Of a stretch of DNA of 64,000 nucleotides, positions 1-8,953 are shown piece after piece. Numbering within the stretch: the stretch's first letter is position 1; the number at the start of each line of letters is the position of its first letter. This DNA is from an uncultured Subdoligranulum sp. (GTDB lineage: Bacteria > Bacillota > Clostridia > Oscillospirales > Ruminococcaceae): positions 2,224,481 through 2,288,480 of the forward strand of contig NZ_OZ007030.1 in the NCBI RefSeq assembly GCF_963931595.1, in the 5' to 3' direction. Below the pieces are notes generated by a model. That model worked only from the letters and a program-made list of their open reading frames with translations. It did not search any database and had not been told where the DNA came from. A program made the translations under genes and the position numbers.

Positions 1-151
1 CCCCGCCGTGACCACCCGCGGCATGGGCCCCGCCGAGATGAAGATCATCGCCGACTGCATTGCCGAGTGCATCTTTGACTTCGAGGCCAAGAAGGAGGAC
101 ATCGCCGCCCGGGTGGCCGAGCTCTCCGCCCGGTTCCCGCTGTACGAATAA
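1..151 (+). CDS. glyA: Serine hydroxymethyltransferase, C-terminal end (partial)
   Basis: Only the last 49 residues are present; the gene enters from the left edge in the frame beginning at base 2 and stops with TAA at 149-151. The motif PAVTTRGMGPAEM matches the conserved C-terminal region of GlyA (TPA-TTRG-M--EM). GlyA is a cytoplasmic PLP enzyme that interconverts serine and glycine while charging tetrahydrofolate with a one-carbon unit. The assignment rests on this short conserved stretch. A terminator follows about 30 bases downstream, so this is the end of a transcription unit. Confidence 0.85.
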   Translation, partial: PAVTTRGMGPAEMKIIADCIAECIFDFEAKKEDIAARVAELSARFPLYE

Positions 152-180
152 TCCCCTTTTTCCAAAAGACTTCCGCCATC

Positions 181-210
181 GCCCGCCCCCGCCCAGGGCG
201 GGCTTTTTTT
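181..210 (+). terminator. Intrinsic terminator after glyA
   Basis: Inverted repeat GCCCGCC (181-187) and GGCGGGC (197-203) with a 9-nt loop, followed by seven T residues. It ends the glyA transcript. Confidence 0.85.
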
Positions 211-235
211 GCGGTACAGCGCAGGGTTTTGCAGC

Positions 236-264
236 TTGCGTTTTGCGAAAATTCAGGGTATACT
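236..264 (+). promoter_or_regulatory. Promoter for the cytidylate kinase-like/MATE/HdeD genes
   Basis: TTGCGT (236-241), a 17-nt spacer and TATACT (259-264) form a sigma-A type promoter about 60 nt upstream of the start at 328, just after the glyA terminator. Confidence 0.7.
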
Positions 265-327
265 ATAGGCAGATAAGTATGCCTTTTCCGGCAGAACATG
301 CAACGTACAGAATGCGAGGTGTCAAGT

Positions 328-936
328 ATGGAACCGATCGTCATCACCATTGCCCGTGAATTTGCTTCTGGCGGCAGCGAGATCGCCCAGGCCGTAGCCG
401 ACAAGATGGGCATTCCCCTCTACAACAAGGAGCTCATCACCCGGGCGGCCAAAAAGAGCGGCCTGACCGAGGAAGCCATCGCCGCCAGCGAGAACCAGCG
501 CAGCGGCAGCCTGATCTACAGCCTGTACATGATGGGCAACACGATGCCCCTGGCCGACCAGGTCTACATCCTGCAGAGCAACGTCATCAAGGAGCTGGCG
601 TCGGAGGGTTCCTGCGTGATCCTGGGTCGCTGCGGCGACTATGTGCTGCGGGAGCGTCCCAATGTGCTGAGCGTCTTTGTCTACGCGCCGCTGGAGGACC
701 GCATCCAGCGGGCCAAGGCCCGGCCGGGCGTCAAGGACCTGGCCGACCGGCAGTGGGAGGTCCAGCTGGCCAAGCACGACCGCGCCCGCGCCAGCTACTA
801 CAACTACTACACCGAAAACCGCTGGGGTGAGGCCAAGAACTACGATCTGTGCCTCAACGCCGCCCTGGGTCTGGACACCTGCGCCAATCTGATCGTGGAT
901 GCCGCCCGTGCCATGGAGGCTGCGAACAAGGAATGA
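328..936 (+). CDS. Cytidylate kinase-like family protein
   Basis: A 202-residue cytoplasmic P-loop protein of the cytidylate kinase-like family (Pfam Cytidylate_kin2 type). The N-terminus reads MEPIVITIAREFASGGSE; residues 9-17 form the glycine-rich nucleotide loop, which is weaker than a textbook Walker A. A lid-like RARASYYNYYT segment and an Asn-Tyr-Asp-Leu stretch near the C-terminus are typical of the family. I chose ATG 328 because an AGGTG ribosome site precedes it; an in-frame ATG at 298 has no such site. The substrate is unproven, since many members are not true CMP kinases. It overlaps the next gene by four bases (ATGA). A related C-terminal fragment lies at 43366-43506. Confidence 0.8.
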   Translation: MEPIVITIAREFASGGSEIAQAVADKMGIPLYNKELITRAAKKSGLTEEAIAASENQRSGSLIYSLYMMGNTMPLADQVYILQSNVIKELASEGSCVILGRCGDYVLRERPNVLSVFVYAPLEDRIQRAKARPGVKDLADRQWEVQLAKHDRARASYYNYYTENRWGEAKNYDLCLNAALGLDTCANLIVDAARAMEAANKE

Positions 937-2318
937 GTACCGCCGACGCCCATTCCGCCAGCCGGATGGGCACGGCCCCCATGGGGCCGCTGCTCTTCTC
1001 TCTGGCGATTCCCATGATGGTCTCCATGCTGTTCCAGGCACTGTACAACGTGGTGGACAGCATCTTTGTGTCCTATATCAACGAGGCAGCCCTCTCTGCC
1101 GTATCCCTGGCCTTTCCCATTCAGAACCTGATGATCGCCTTCGCCGTGGGGACCGGTGTGGGCGTCAACGCCTACGTGTCCAAGTCCCTGGGCGAGGGCA
1201 ACCGCGCCGAGGCCGACCGGGCTGCCGCCAACGGCCTGTTCCTGGCCCTGTGCACCTTTGTGGTGTTTTTCCTCTTCGGCTTGTTCGGCGTGCAGGCCTT
1301 CATGAACTCCCAGACCACCGACCCGCTGATCCGGCAGTACGGCAACGACTATCTGGCGGTGTGCTGCCTGTTCAGCCTGGGATGCATGATCCAGTGCATG
1401 GTGGAAAAGCTGCTCAGCGCCACCGGACGCTCCAACTACGCCATGATCACCCAGCTGGTGGGAGCCCTGACCAATATTGTCATGGACCCCATCCTGATCT
1501 TCGGGCTGTTCGGTTTTCCCCGCATGGAGGCCGCCGGCGCGGCTGCGGCCACCGTGGCCGGGCAGTTCCTGGGGGCTTTCACGGGGCTGTACCTCAACCT
1601 GCGCCATAACCACGACATTCGGTTCCGCCTGCAGGATTTCCGGCCCCAGGCCCGTACCGTCCGGCGCATCTACCAGGTGGGCATCCCCTCCATTGCCATG
1701 ACCTCGGTGGGCAGCGTCATGACTTTCTGCATGAACCGCATCCTCATCGCTTTCTCCAGCACCGCGGTGGCTGTGTTCGGCGTCTACTTCAAGATGCAGA
1801 GCTTCATCGTCATGCCCCTCATCGGTCTCAACAACGGCATGGTCCCCATCATCGCCTACAACTACGGTGCCCGCAAACCCCGGCGCATTGTACAGGTCAT
1901 CCGGATGGCGGTGGTTGCCGCCGTGGCCATCATGCTGCTGGGCTTCGCGGCCGCACAGCTCTGCCCCGGCGTCATGCTCAGCATCTTCAACGCCGGCCCC
2001 GACATGCTTGCCCTGGGCGAGGTGGCTCTGCGCATCATCTCCATCCACTTCGTCATCGCGGGCTTCAACATCGTCTCTTCGGCGGTGTTCCAGGCCCTGG
2101 GCCGCGGCGTCATGGCGCTGCTGGTCTCGTTGGTACGCCAGCTCTTTGTGCTGGTGCCCGCCGCCTGGCTGCTGAGCCTGAACGGCAACGTCAACCTGAT
2201 CTGGTGGGCGTTCCCCATTGCCGAGGTCGCCTCGTTCCTCATGTGCAGCTTCTTCCTCACCCGCTGCTACCGCACCGTGGTACAGCCGATGCTGGAACCC
2301 GCTGCCGCCCAATTCTGA
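933..2318 (+). CDS. MATE family efflux transporter
   Basis: A 461-residue integral membrane protein with about 12 hydrophobic segments. It shows MATE hallmarks: an N-terminal LFSLAIPMMVSMLFQALYNV segment, a VVDSIFVSY motif and a mid-protein TNIVMDPILIFGLFG motif repeated in most family members. MATE proteins export cationic drugs or metabolites using Na+ or H+ gradients. Its ATG overlaps the stop of the kinase-like gene, so the two are translationally coupled. The transported compound cannot be inferred. This is the only full-length MATE in the window; the copies at 24.7 and 42.4 kb are cut off. Confidence 0.9.
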   Translation: MSTADAHSASRMGTAPMGPLLFSLAIPMMVSMLFQALYNVVDSIFVSYINEAALSAVSLAFPIQNLMIAFAVGTGVGVNAYVSKSLGEGNRAEADRAAANGLFLALCTFVVFFLFGLFGVQAFMNSQTTDPLIRQYGNDYLAVCCLFSLGCMIQCMVEKLLSATGRSNYAMITQLVGALTNIVMDPILIFGLFGFPRMEAAGAAAATVAGQFLGAFTGLYLNLRHNHDIRFRLQDFRPQARTVRRIYQVGIPSIAMTSVGSVMTFCMNRILIAFSSTAVAVFGVYFKMQSFIVMPLIGLNNGMVPIIAYNYGARKPRRIVQVIRMAVVAAVAIMLLGFAAAQLCPGVMLSIFNAGPDMLALGEVALRIISIHFVIAGFNIVSSAVFQALGRGVMALLVSLVRQLFVLVPAAWLLSLNGNVNLIWWAFPIAEVASFLMCSFFLTRCYRTVVQPMLEPAAAQF

Positions 2319-2337
2319 CCGGAAGGAGCGCACATCT

Positions 2338-3018
2338 ATGCTGCGTTACGTCAAAAACGGCATGCTGGTGCTCAGCATCGCCTTCATCGCCCTGGGTCTG
2401 CTGCTGCTCATCATGCCCGAGACCAGTCTTCTGTGGCTCTGCTACGCCTTCGGCGCCGTGGTGCTCATCACCGGCATCGTCTGTCTGGTACAGTACGCCC
2501 GGCTGCGGGGCAGCGGTTTCGCCGCGCCCTTCTTCCTTGTGGCCGGGGTCATCACCGCCGCGCTGGGCCTCTTCACGCTGGCGCAGCCCCAGGTGGTGGC
2601 CAGCTTCCTGCCGGTGGTGTTCGGGCTGTTCATCCTCATCGACGGCTGCAGCCGTATCGGCACCGCTGTGGAACTGGCACGCCGCCAGGCCGACCGCTGG
2701 TGGCTGGTGCTGCTGTTCAGCGTATTGTCCATCGCGCTGGGCATCCTGCTGCTGGTGAACCCCTTCGGGGCGGCGGTCAGCGTCGTGATGCTCTGCGGTG
2801 TGCTGCTCATCATCGAGGGGGCCGTCAACCTGGCCTGCGTGGTCTACACCGCCATGGAACTGCGCACCCTGGACCGGATGGCCGATGCCGCCCAGACGGC
2901 GGCCCTGGACGCCCTGGGCCAGATGCTGGACGAGGAGGAGGCCGAAGCCCTCAACCGGGATCACGAGGGCATCGTCTACAATGCCGAGAGCACCGACGTG
3001 TCCGACGATCCCCAGTGA
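2338..3018 (+). CDS. HdeD-like (DUF308) membrane protein
   Basis: A 226-residue protein with six predicted membrane segments arranged as repeated hydrophobic hairpins (for example a GLLLLIMPETSLLWL unit and a later GILLLVNPFGAA unit), which is the DUF308/HdeD pattern. An acidic cytoplasmic tail rich in Asp and Glu follows. Family members are linked to acid or general stress resistance, but the mechanism is unknown. A strong GGAAGGAG site (2321-2328) fixes the ATG at 2338. It follows the MATE gene by 19 bases in the same operon. Confidence 0.8.
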   Translation: MLRYVKNGMLVLSIAFIALGLLLLIMPETSLLWLCYAFGAVVLITGIVCLVQYARLRGSGFAAPFFLVAGVITAALGLFTLAQPQVVASFLPVVFGLFILIDGCSRIGTAVELARRQADRWWLVLLFSVLSIALGILLLVNPFGAAVSVVMLCGVLLIIEGAVNLACVVYTAMELRTLDRMADAAQTAALDALGQMLDEEEAEALNRDHEGIVYNAESTDVSDDPQ

Positions 3019-3052
3019 CCGCGACCATTTTTATAAGGAGTTTTTGCAATCC

Positions 3053-4456
3053 ATGTATGACCTGATTATCGTTGGCGCCGGCCCGGCCGGCATCTTCACC
3101 GCCCTGGAACTGCTGCGCAAGAGCGACAAGCCCCACAAGATCCTTCTGGTGGAAAAGGGCAAACCGGTGGAGAAGCGCCACTGCCCCAAGGACAAGACCG
3201 GCGTCTGCGTCAACTGCAAGCCCACCTGCGCCATCACCACGGGATTTTCCGGGGCGGGGGCTTTCTCGGACGGCAAGCTGTCCCTGTCCTACCAGGTGGG
3301 CGGCGAGCTGCCCGACCTGATCGGCGAGGATTTTGCCCAGGAGCTCATCGACTACACCGACAAGATCTATCTGGAATTCGGTGCCGACCCCAAGGTGGAG
3401 GGCATCTATGAGGGCCAGGAGATCAAGGCCATCCGCAAGCGGGCCATCCAGGCCGGGCTGCAGCTGGTGGACTGTCCCATCCGGCACCTGGGCACCGAGA
3501 AGGCCCAGCAGCTCTACCTGAACATCCAGAACCACCTGCAGGCCGCCGGTGTGGAGATGCTCTTTGAGACCGAGTGCGAGAACATCATCCTGAACGGCTC
3601 GGTGTGCAAGGGCGTGATCCTGCGGGAGAAGACCGGCCCCCGGGAAGTGCTGGGCAAGCAGGTGGTCATTGCCACCGGCCGCCGGGGCGCCGACTGGCTG
3701 GAAAAGCTCTGCGCCGAGCACGGCATCGCCCACAAGCCCGGCACGGTGGACATCGGCGTCCGGGTGGAGTGCCGCAACGAGGTCATGGAGACCATCAACA
3801 AGGTGCTCTACGAGGGCAAGCTCATCGGCTACCCGGCCCCCTGGCGCAACAAGGTGCGCACCTTCTGCCAGAATCCCGGCGGCTTTGTGGCCCAGGAAAA
3901 CTACGACAACGACCTGGCGGTGGTCAACGGCCACAGCTTCAAGGAGAAAAAGAGCAACAACACCAACCTGGCCATCCTGGTCAGCCACAACTTCACCGAG
4001 CCCTTCAACCAGCCCATCGCCTACGCCCAGAAGGTGGGCGAACTGACCAACATGCTGGGCGCCGGGCACATTCTGGTGCAGCGGTACGGCGATATCCTGG
4101 ACGGCAAGCGCACCTGGGCCAAGGAACTGGCCCGGGCCAACGTCCGCCCCACCCTGAAGGACGCCGTGGCAGGCGATATCACCTCGGCCATGCCCTACCG
4201 GGCCATGGTGAACATCATCGAGTTCATCAAGATGGTGGACCATGTGGTTCCGGGCTTTGCCAGCCCCGAGACGCTGCTCTACAGCCCCGAACTGAAGTTC
4301 TATTCCAACAAGGTGAAGATGGACACCGACCTGGAGACCAACATCCAGGGTCTGCACTGCCTGGGAGATTCCTCCGGCTGGACCCGCGGCCTGATGATGG
4401 CTTCCGTCATGGGCGTGCTCATGGGCCGCAAACTCATGGAAAAGCACGGTTTCTGA
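3053..4456 (+). CDS. FAD-dependent oxidoreductase (COG2509-type)
   Basis: A 467-residue flavoprotein. Residues 5-13 (IIVGAGPAG) are the FAD dinucleotide-binding fold, and a second region ending GDSSGWTRGLMMA near the C-terminus is the flavin-contacting motif. Cys44, Cys52, Cys55 and Cys59 surround a TTGFSGAGAFSDGK segment, a clustered-cysteine signature of this uncharacterised dehydrogenase family. The electron acceptor and substrate are unknown. ATG 3053 follows an AAGGAG site (3035-3040). It sits 34 bases after the HdeD-like gene and ends at a shared terminator. Confidence 0.8.
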   Translation: MYDLIIVGAGPAGIFTALELLRKSDKPHKILLVEKGKPVEKRHCPKDKTGVCVNCKPTCAITTGFSGAGAFSDGKLSLSYQVGGELPDLIGEDFAQELIDYTDKIYLEFGADPKVEGIYEGQEIKAIRKRAIQAGLQLVDCPIRHLGTEKAQQLYLNIQNHLQAAGVEMLFETECENIILNGSVCKGVILREKTGPREVLGKQVVIATGRRGADWLEKLCAEHGIAHKPGTVDIGVRVECRNEVMETINKVLYEGKLIGYPAPWRNKVRTFCQNPGGFVAQENYDNDLAVVNGHSFKEKKSNNTNLAILVSHNFTEPFNQPIAYAQKVGELTNMLGAGHILVQRYGDILDGKRTWAKELARANVRPTLKDAVAGDITSAMPYRAMVNIIEFIKMVDHVVPGFASPETLLYSPELKFYSNKVKMDTDLETNIQGLHCLGDSSGWTRGLMMASVMGVLMGRKLMEKHGF

Positions 4457-4470
4457 TTTTTGCACGAAGA

Positions 4471-4503
4471 AAAGCGGACACCCGCCGGGCGGGTGTCCGC
4501 TTT
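4471..4503. terminator. Bidirectional terminator
   Basis: A perfect hairpin with arms reading AAGCGGACACCCGCC and its complement lies between two convergent genes. T-rich sequence flanks it on both strands, so it can serve the flavoprotein (+) and the sulfur fusion gene (-). Confidence 0.85.
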
Positions 4504-4531
4504 GTTGTTGTTTTGGAGAGAAAATCCGGCT

Positions 4532-7102
4532 TCAGCAGGTGGCGCCGCCGGTAACTTTCTTCTGCAGCACGGCGTCCTTGTCCACGGGCGCGGTCAGCAG
4601 TTTGTTCTGGACGTAGTCAAAGCCCAGACGGTCGATGGTGTCGGCGAAGCGCTCGCCGGTGATGCCCTCGTCCCGGAAGAAGAGGATGGCGCGCTCCACG
4701 ATGTCCAGCACTTCCTCCTCCGAGGTGAAGATCTTGTCCATGGGATGGCCGTGGGCGATCCGCTTGCCCCACCGGCCGCCGAGATAGATCTTGTAGCCGC
4801 CGGTGAACTCCTCGGTGACGCCGAAGGGGCACTTGCCCTTGCAGCGGCCGCAGTGGTTGCAGGCGGCGGGATCGATGTGGATCATGCCGTTCTCCAGCTT
4901 GGCCACATGGATGGGGCAGTTGGCCTCCACCTGGCAGACCTTGCAGCCGCGGCACTTGGCGGGGTCGATCATCGGCACCCGCTGGCCCACAATGCCCAGG
5001 TCGTTCAGGTCGGGCTTGACGCAGTTGTTGGGGCAGCCGCCCACCGCGATCTTGAACTTGTGGGGCAGCGTGACGTTGTGGTAGCCCAGGTAGAACCGCT
5101 CGTGGAGCTTCTCGCTCAGGCCGAAGGAATCCAGCAGACCGTACTGGCAGGTGGTACCTTTGCAGGAGACGATGGGCCGCACCAGCGAGCCGGTGCCGCC
5201 GGTCTGCAGGCCGGCATCCGCCAGGAAGGCCCGCAGCTCATCCAGCTTGTCGTAGGGCACGCACTGGATCTCCAGCGTCAGACGGGTGGTCATGGTGACC
5301 TCGCCGGAGCCGTAGCGCTCGGCGGCCTCGGCGATGACCCGCTGCTCCTCCGCCGTGATCTTGCCGTTGCGGGTGATGACCCGGATGTTGAACCGGTCGG
5401 GATAGCGCTTGTCCTGCAGGCAGCCCAGGCCCTTGACCCGCTTGATCTCCTCCGGCGGGATGGTGCCCTTGAACTTCACCTTCACCTGGTTGAAGGTCAT
5501 GCCGCCCTCCAGCACCCGGGTGTTGGTGTAGCCGAAGGCCTTGAGGCGGTTCTGCAGGAAGTAGCCCCGCTTGCCCCGGGCACAGACCAGCAGCAGCTTG
5601 GCGTCCTTGTCCAGCCCTTCGATGGGGCCGGTGACGGTGGAGAGATTGACCCACTTGGCGCCGGGAATGGACGCCTGGGGCAGCACGTCGATGACCTGGT
5701 AGTCGTCGGCCGCGCCGGCGGCGTACTCCGCCGGGGTGAAGGTCTCGAAAATACCGGACAGTTTGTTTTCCAGAATGTAGCAGGCCTGCACAAAGGGATG
5801 GATGGCCGTGGAGAAGGGCGGCGCGTAGGCATAGTCCAGCGTGTCGAAGTTCTCCAGGGTGGCGCCCATGGCGATGCCGGTGACGGCAATATCCACCATC
5901 TTGTCCACCGCACCGGCGCCCAGCACCTGGATGCCCAGCAGCTTGTGGGTGGACTTGTCGGCGATGAGCTTGGTGATGAACATATCGGCGCCGGGATAGT
6001 AGTGGGCCTTGTCGTCGGTGACGCAGACCACACTCACCGGGTCATAGCCGACATCCTTGGCCTGGGCCTCGGTGAGGCCGGTGCGGCCGGCGTTGAGGTT
6101 GTCCAGCAGCTTGACCACGCCGGTGCCCAGGCAGCCGCCGTAGAGTGCCTGATCCCCCGACAGGTTGCGGGCCAGGCAGCGGCCGGTGATGTTGGCGGTG
6201 GAGCCCATGGCCGACCACTGGGGTTTGCCGGTGAGGGCGTTGTGCACCATGGCGCAGTCGCCCACGGCGTAGACATCGGGCAGGTTGGTGGCCTGCTGGT
6301 TGTCCACCAGGATGGTGCCCTTGAACATCTCCAGGCCGCTGTCCTTCAGGAAGGCCGTGGCCGGACGGATGCCGATGGCCAGCACCACCACATCGGCGGG
6401 CAGGTTGCCGGCCTCGGTGGCAACGCTCTCCGCCTTGCCGGTACCGTTGACGCCTTTGAAGGCCGTGCCGGTGAGCACACGCACCCCCTTGGCCTGGAGC
6501 TGCCGCTTGACGTAACCGGCCATCTCGGGATCAAAGATGTTGGGCATGAGCTGGGCAGCCATATCCACCACCGTCACCGAACGCCCCTGGGCCATCAGGT
6601 TCTCGGCCACTTCCAGGCCGATGAAGCCGCCGCCCACCACCACGGCACGGCGGGCCTGGTTCTGCTTGACCCAGTCCCGCACGGCAATGGCATCGTCGGG
6701 GGTGCGCATCCGGAAGACGCCCGGCAGCGCGGTGCCCGGCACATCGGGCACGAAGGGCTCGGCGCCCACCGCCAGGATCAGCTTGTCGTAGCTCTCGGTC
6801 TGCTCGGCGCCGGTGGCCACATCCCGCAGCGTCACGGTCTTGCCTGCGGCGTCCAGGGCAGTGGCTTCCTGCCCGGTGTGGACCTCCACCCGGGTGAGCC
6901 CCGCATACTTCTGGGGCGTGTTGACGATCAGGTCCTCCCTGGTGGGAATGCTGCCGCCCACATAGTAGGGCAGGCCGCAGCCCGCGTAGGAGATGTCCGC
7001 GCCCTTGCTGTAGAGCACCACCTGGGCGTCGGGCTGCTCCCGCTTGAGCTTGGCCGCCGCCTTGGTGCCGGCGGCTACGCCGCCGATGACGATGATTTTC
7101 AT
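4532..7102 (-). CDS. CoA-disulfide reductase / rhodanese / sulfite reductase-like fusion
   Basis: An 856-residue three-part protein. Residues 1-450 are a CoA-disulfide reductase-type flavoprotein with a GGVAAG FAD motif (7-12), the active-site SYAGCGLPYY with Cys42, and an NAD(P)H motif GGGFIG (157-162). Residues about 465-545 form a rhodanese domain with Cys507 in LLLVCARGKRG. The rest is a sulfite/nitrite reductase-like half with the siroheme-Fe4S4 cysteines 647, 652, 690 and 694, then two ferredoxin clusters (Cys717/720/723/729 and 748/751/754/758). It probably handles persulfide, polysulfide or sulfite sulfur in the cytoplasm using NAD(P)H. ATG 7102 is preceded by GGAGGT; upstream in-frame codons are not family-like. 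The exact reaction is inferred. Confidence 0.85.
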   Translation of the reverse strand: MKIIVIGGVAAGTKAAAKLKREQPDAQVVLYSKGADISYAGCGLPYYVGGSIPTREDLIVNTPQKYAGLTRVEVHTGQEATALDAAGKTVTLRDVATGAEQTESYDKLILAVGAEPFVPDVPGTALPGVFRMRTPDDAIAVRDWVKQNQARRAVVVGGGFIGLEVAENLMAQGRSVTVVDMAAQLMPNIFDPEMAGYVKRQLQAKGVRVLTGTAFKGVNGTGKAESVATEAGNLPADVVVLAIGIRPATAFLKDSGLEMFKGTILVDNQQATNLPDVYAVGDCAMVHNALTGKPQWSAMGSTANITGRCLARNLSGDQALYGGCLGTGVVKLLDNLNAGRTGLTEAQAKDVGYDPVSVVCVTDDKAHYYPGADMFITKLIADKSTHKLLGIQVLGAGAVDKMVDIAVTGIAMGATLENFDTLDYAYAPPFSTAIHPFVQACYILENKLSGIFETFTPAEYAAGAADDYQVIDVLPQASIPGAKWVNLSTVTGPIEGLDKDAKLLLVCARGKRGYFLQNRLKAFGYTNTRVLEGGMTFNQVKVKFKGTIPPEEIKRVKGLGCLQDKRYPDRFNIRVITRNGKITAEEQRVIAEAAERYGSGEVTMTTRLTLEIQCVPYDKLDELRAFLADAGLQTGGTGSLVRPIVSCKGTTCQYGLLDSFGLSEKLHERFYLGYHNVTLPHKFKIAVGGCPNNCVKPDLNDLGIVGQRVPMIDPAKCRGCKVCQVEANCPIHVAKLENGMIHIDPAACNHCGRCKGKCPFGVTEEFTGGYKIYLGGRWGKRIAHGHPMDKIFTSEEEVLDIVERAILFFRDEGITGERFADTIDRLGFDYVQNKLLTAPVDKDAVLQKKVTGGATC

Positions 7103-7178
7103 TGCCAATACCTCCGTTTCCGGGAAGCAGGTCCTTTTCCTTGCGACCCGCTTCCTTTGTTTTTGCGTCTCTGTTTCC

Positions 7179-7207
7179 ATTATACGAGCATTCCCGGCCG
7201 TTCACAA
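7179..7207 (-). promoter_or_regulatory. Promoter of the sulfur fusion gene
   Basis: On the minus strand, TTGTGA (7207-7202), a 17-nt spacer and TATAAT (7184-7179) lie about 75 nt upstream of ATG 7102. Confidence 0.7.
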
Positions 7208-7244
7208 GGGATTTTGCGGCTCCGTCTCCCCAAAATTTTGCCGC

Positions 7245-7273
7245 TTGCCGAGGCCCTTTTTCCGTGGTATGAT
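7245..7273 (+). promoter_or_regulatory. Promoter of the Gfo/Idh/MocA gene
   Basis: TTGCCG (7245-7250), a 17-nt spacer and TATGAT (7268-7273), diverging from the promoter at 7179-7207. Confidence 0.65.
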
Positions 7274-7334
7274 GGAGACAAATGCGGGTCTTTCCGGCCC
7301 GGAACTGTTGGAATACACCAAGGAGGTGCGACCC

Positions 7335-8339
7335 ATGAAACTGGGTATTTTGGGTGCGGGTGCCATCGCCCGCGTGATGTCTGATACCATACGGAAGATG
7401 CAGGCCTCCGGCCACAAGGAAGTGGAACTGTACGCCGTGGCCGCCCGGGATCTCGACCGGGCCCAGGCCTTCGCCGACAAGGAGGGCGTGGCCCGCGCCT
7501 ACGGCAGCTATGAGGCCCTGCTGGAGGATCCGGCGGTGGATTTTGTCTACATTGCCACGCCCCACTCCCACCATTACCGTCACCTCAAGCTCTGCATCGA
7601 CCACGGCAAGGCCGTACTGTGCGAGAAGCCCTTCACCGTCACCGCCCGCCAGGCGGAGGATGTCTTCCGCTACGCCCGGGAGAAGGGGGTGCTGGTCACC
7701 GAGGCCATCTGGACCCGCTACCAGCCCATGCGCCGGATGATCACCGCGGCGCTGAACAGCGGCGTCATCGGCACACCCAAGCTGATCACCGCCAACCTGG
7801 GCTATCCCATGCTGCACAAGCCCCGCATCGTGGATCCGGCACTGGCCGGCGGCGCGCTGCTGGACGTGGGCATCTACGCGCTGAACTTTGCTGACATGTT
7901 CTTCGGTGCCCCCGACAGCGTCCAGGGCTTCTGCACCAAGTATGAGACCGGCGTGGACCTGAACGACAGCGTCACCCTGACCTGGGAAGACGGCCGGGCT
8001 GCCCATCTGACCTCGTCCGCCAACTCGGTCACCGACCGCCAGGGCGCCATCTACGGCGACAAGGGCTTTTTGCTGGTGACCAACATCAACAACCCCCAGC
8101 AGTTCCGCATTGTGGACGGCGACTACAAGGTCATCCAGTCGGTGGACTGCCCGCCCCAGCTCACCGGCTACGAGTACGAAGTGCTGGAGATGGCGGACAG
8201 CCTGAACAAGGGTCTGCTGGAGTGCCCCTCCATGCCCCACCGCGACACGCTGCGCCTGATGCAGATCATGGACGAACTGCGCGCCCAGATGGGTATCCGC
8301 TACCCCTGCGAGGGTGTGGACGACGACGCCACGCTGTAA
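7335..8339 (+). CDS. Gfo/Idh/MocA family NAD(P)-dependent oxidoreductase
   Basis: A 334-residue protein. The N-terminal Rossmann domain begins MKLGILGAGAIARV (nucleotide loop at residues 5-10). It is followed by the family motif VLCEKPFTV, whose Lys is the catalytic or substrate-binding residue, and a C-terminal alpha/beta dimerisation domain containing GGALLDVGIYAL. Members oxidise or reduce sugars, inositols and related polyols with NAD(P)H. An AGGAGG site sits immediately upstream of ATG 7335. It is monocistronic, bounded by its own promoter and a terminator. The substrate is unknown. Confidence 0.85.
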   Translation: MKLGILGAGAIARVMSDTIRKMQASGHKEVELYAVAARDLDRAQAFADKEGVARAYGSYEALLEDPAVDFVYIATPHSHHYRHLKLCIDHGKAVLCEKPFTVTARQAEDVFRYAREKGVLVTEAIWTRYQPMRRMITAALNSGVIGTPKLITANLGYPMLHKPRIVDPALAGGALLDVGIYALNFADMFFGAPDSVQGFCTKYETGVDLNDSVTLTWEDGRAAHLTSSANSVTDRQGAIYGDKGFLLVTNINNPQQFRIVDGDYKVIQSVDCPPQLTGYEYEVLEMADSLNKGLLECPSMPHRDTLRLMQIMDELRAQMGIRYPCEGVDDDATL

Positions 8340-8352
8340 CCCTTCTAAAGAA

Positions 8353-8385
8353 CAAGGCCGCCGGGCTAAAAGCCCGGCGGCCTTG
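8353..8385. terminator. Hairpin terminator between convergent genes
   Basis: Perfect hairpin with arms GCCGCCGGGC and GCCCGGCGGC around TAAAA. T-tracts are short on both sides, so efficiency is uncertain. Confidence 0.65.
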
Positions 8386-8402
8386 CTGTATGTTTGGGCG
8401 GC

Positions 8403-8903
8403 TTACACGCCGTAGAGCAGTGCGCAGAGTTCCCGGCCCGCCGCCGTGCGGAAGATCTTCTCCCGGGCGGTGCGGATGGCCTCGGCGGGGAGCTGGTCCT
8501 CGTAGAAATTCACGAGGAAATCCGCCTCCACGAGAATCTGGTAGTCCATGCCGTCGATGTTCTCATAGGTGTGATGGTGCCCCACCAGGTAGCACACCCG
8601 GTCGATATCCGCCGCCGGCAGACCCACTTGCTGCAGCAGTTCCCGGGCCGGGGCGGGGCCTTCCTGCTCCTGCAGCTTGCCGTCGCACCGGCCGTATTTT
8701 GCCTCCGCCGGGTGGATGCCGATGTCATGGACGATGGCCGCACACTCCGTCACAAAACGGGTGTGGTCGTCCAGTGCCTCCTGCCGGGCAATCAGCTGGG
8801 CAAAGCGGTGCACCTTCAGAAGATGGTGGATCCGCATGGGGTCCCCCTTGTCAAATTCCAGCATCTTCCGGGTCACCAGATCCAGTGTTTCGGTATCGTT
8901 CAT
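8403..8903 (-). CDS. HD domain phosphohydrolase-like protein
   Basis: A 166-residue HD-superfamily protein. His32 (VHRF), the HD doublet His59-Asp60 in IVHDIGIH, a HHHTYEN segment and a downstream Asp in EADFLVNF supply the usual metal ligands. HD proteins hydrolyse phosphate esters or cyclic nucleotides. The short single-domain form resembles YedJ- or YpgQ-like nucleases/phosphohydrolases, but I cannot assign a substrate. The start ATG at 8903 has a purine-rich GGGGGAGA site. It has its own promoter (8954-8982). Confidence 0.75.
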   Translation of the reverse strand: MNDTETLDLVTRKMLEFDKGDPMRIHHLLKVHRFAQLIARQEALDDHTRFVTECAAIVHDIGIHPAEAKYGRCDGKLQEQEGPAPARELLQQVGLPAADIDRVCYLVGHHHTYENIDGMDYQILVEADFLVNFYEDQLPAEAIRTAREKIFRTAAGRELCALLYGV

Positions 8904-8953
8904 AGTTGTCTCCCCCTCGTTTTGCAGGCCGACCTGCGAATCCTTTTCTTTTC

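Noticed and set aside
298..330. ATG 298 as start of the cytidylate kinase-like protein
   Set aside because: The extra ten residues are not family-like, and AGGTG is correctly spaced only for ATG 328.
4460..7384. A very long open frame on the plus strand opposite the sulfur fusion gene (974 codons), and similar ones at 20276-22777 and 26228-28954
   Set aside because: They are mirror frames of GC-rich genes with third-position bias, full of His/Gln/Gly/Val low-complexity residues, lacking ribosome sites and recognisable domains.
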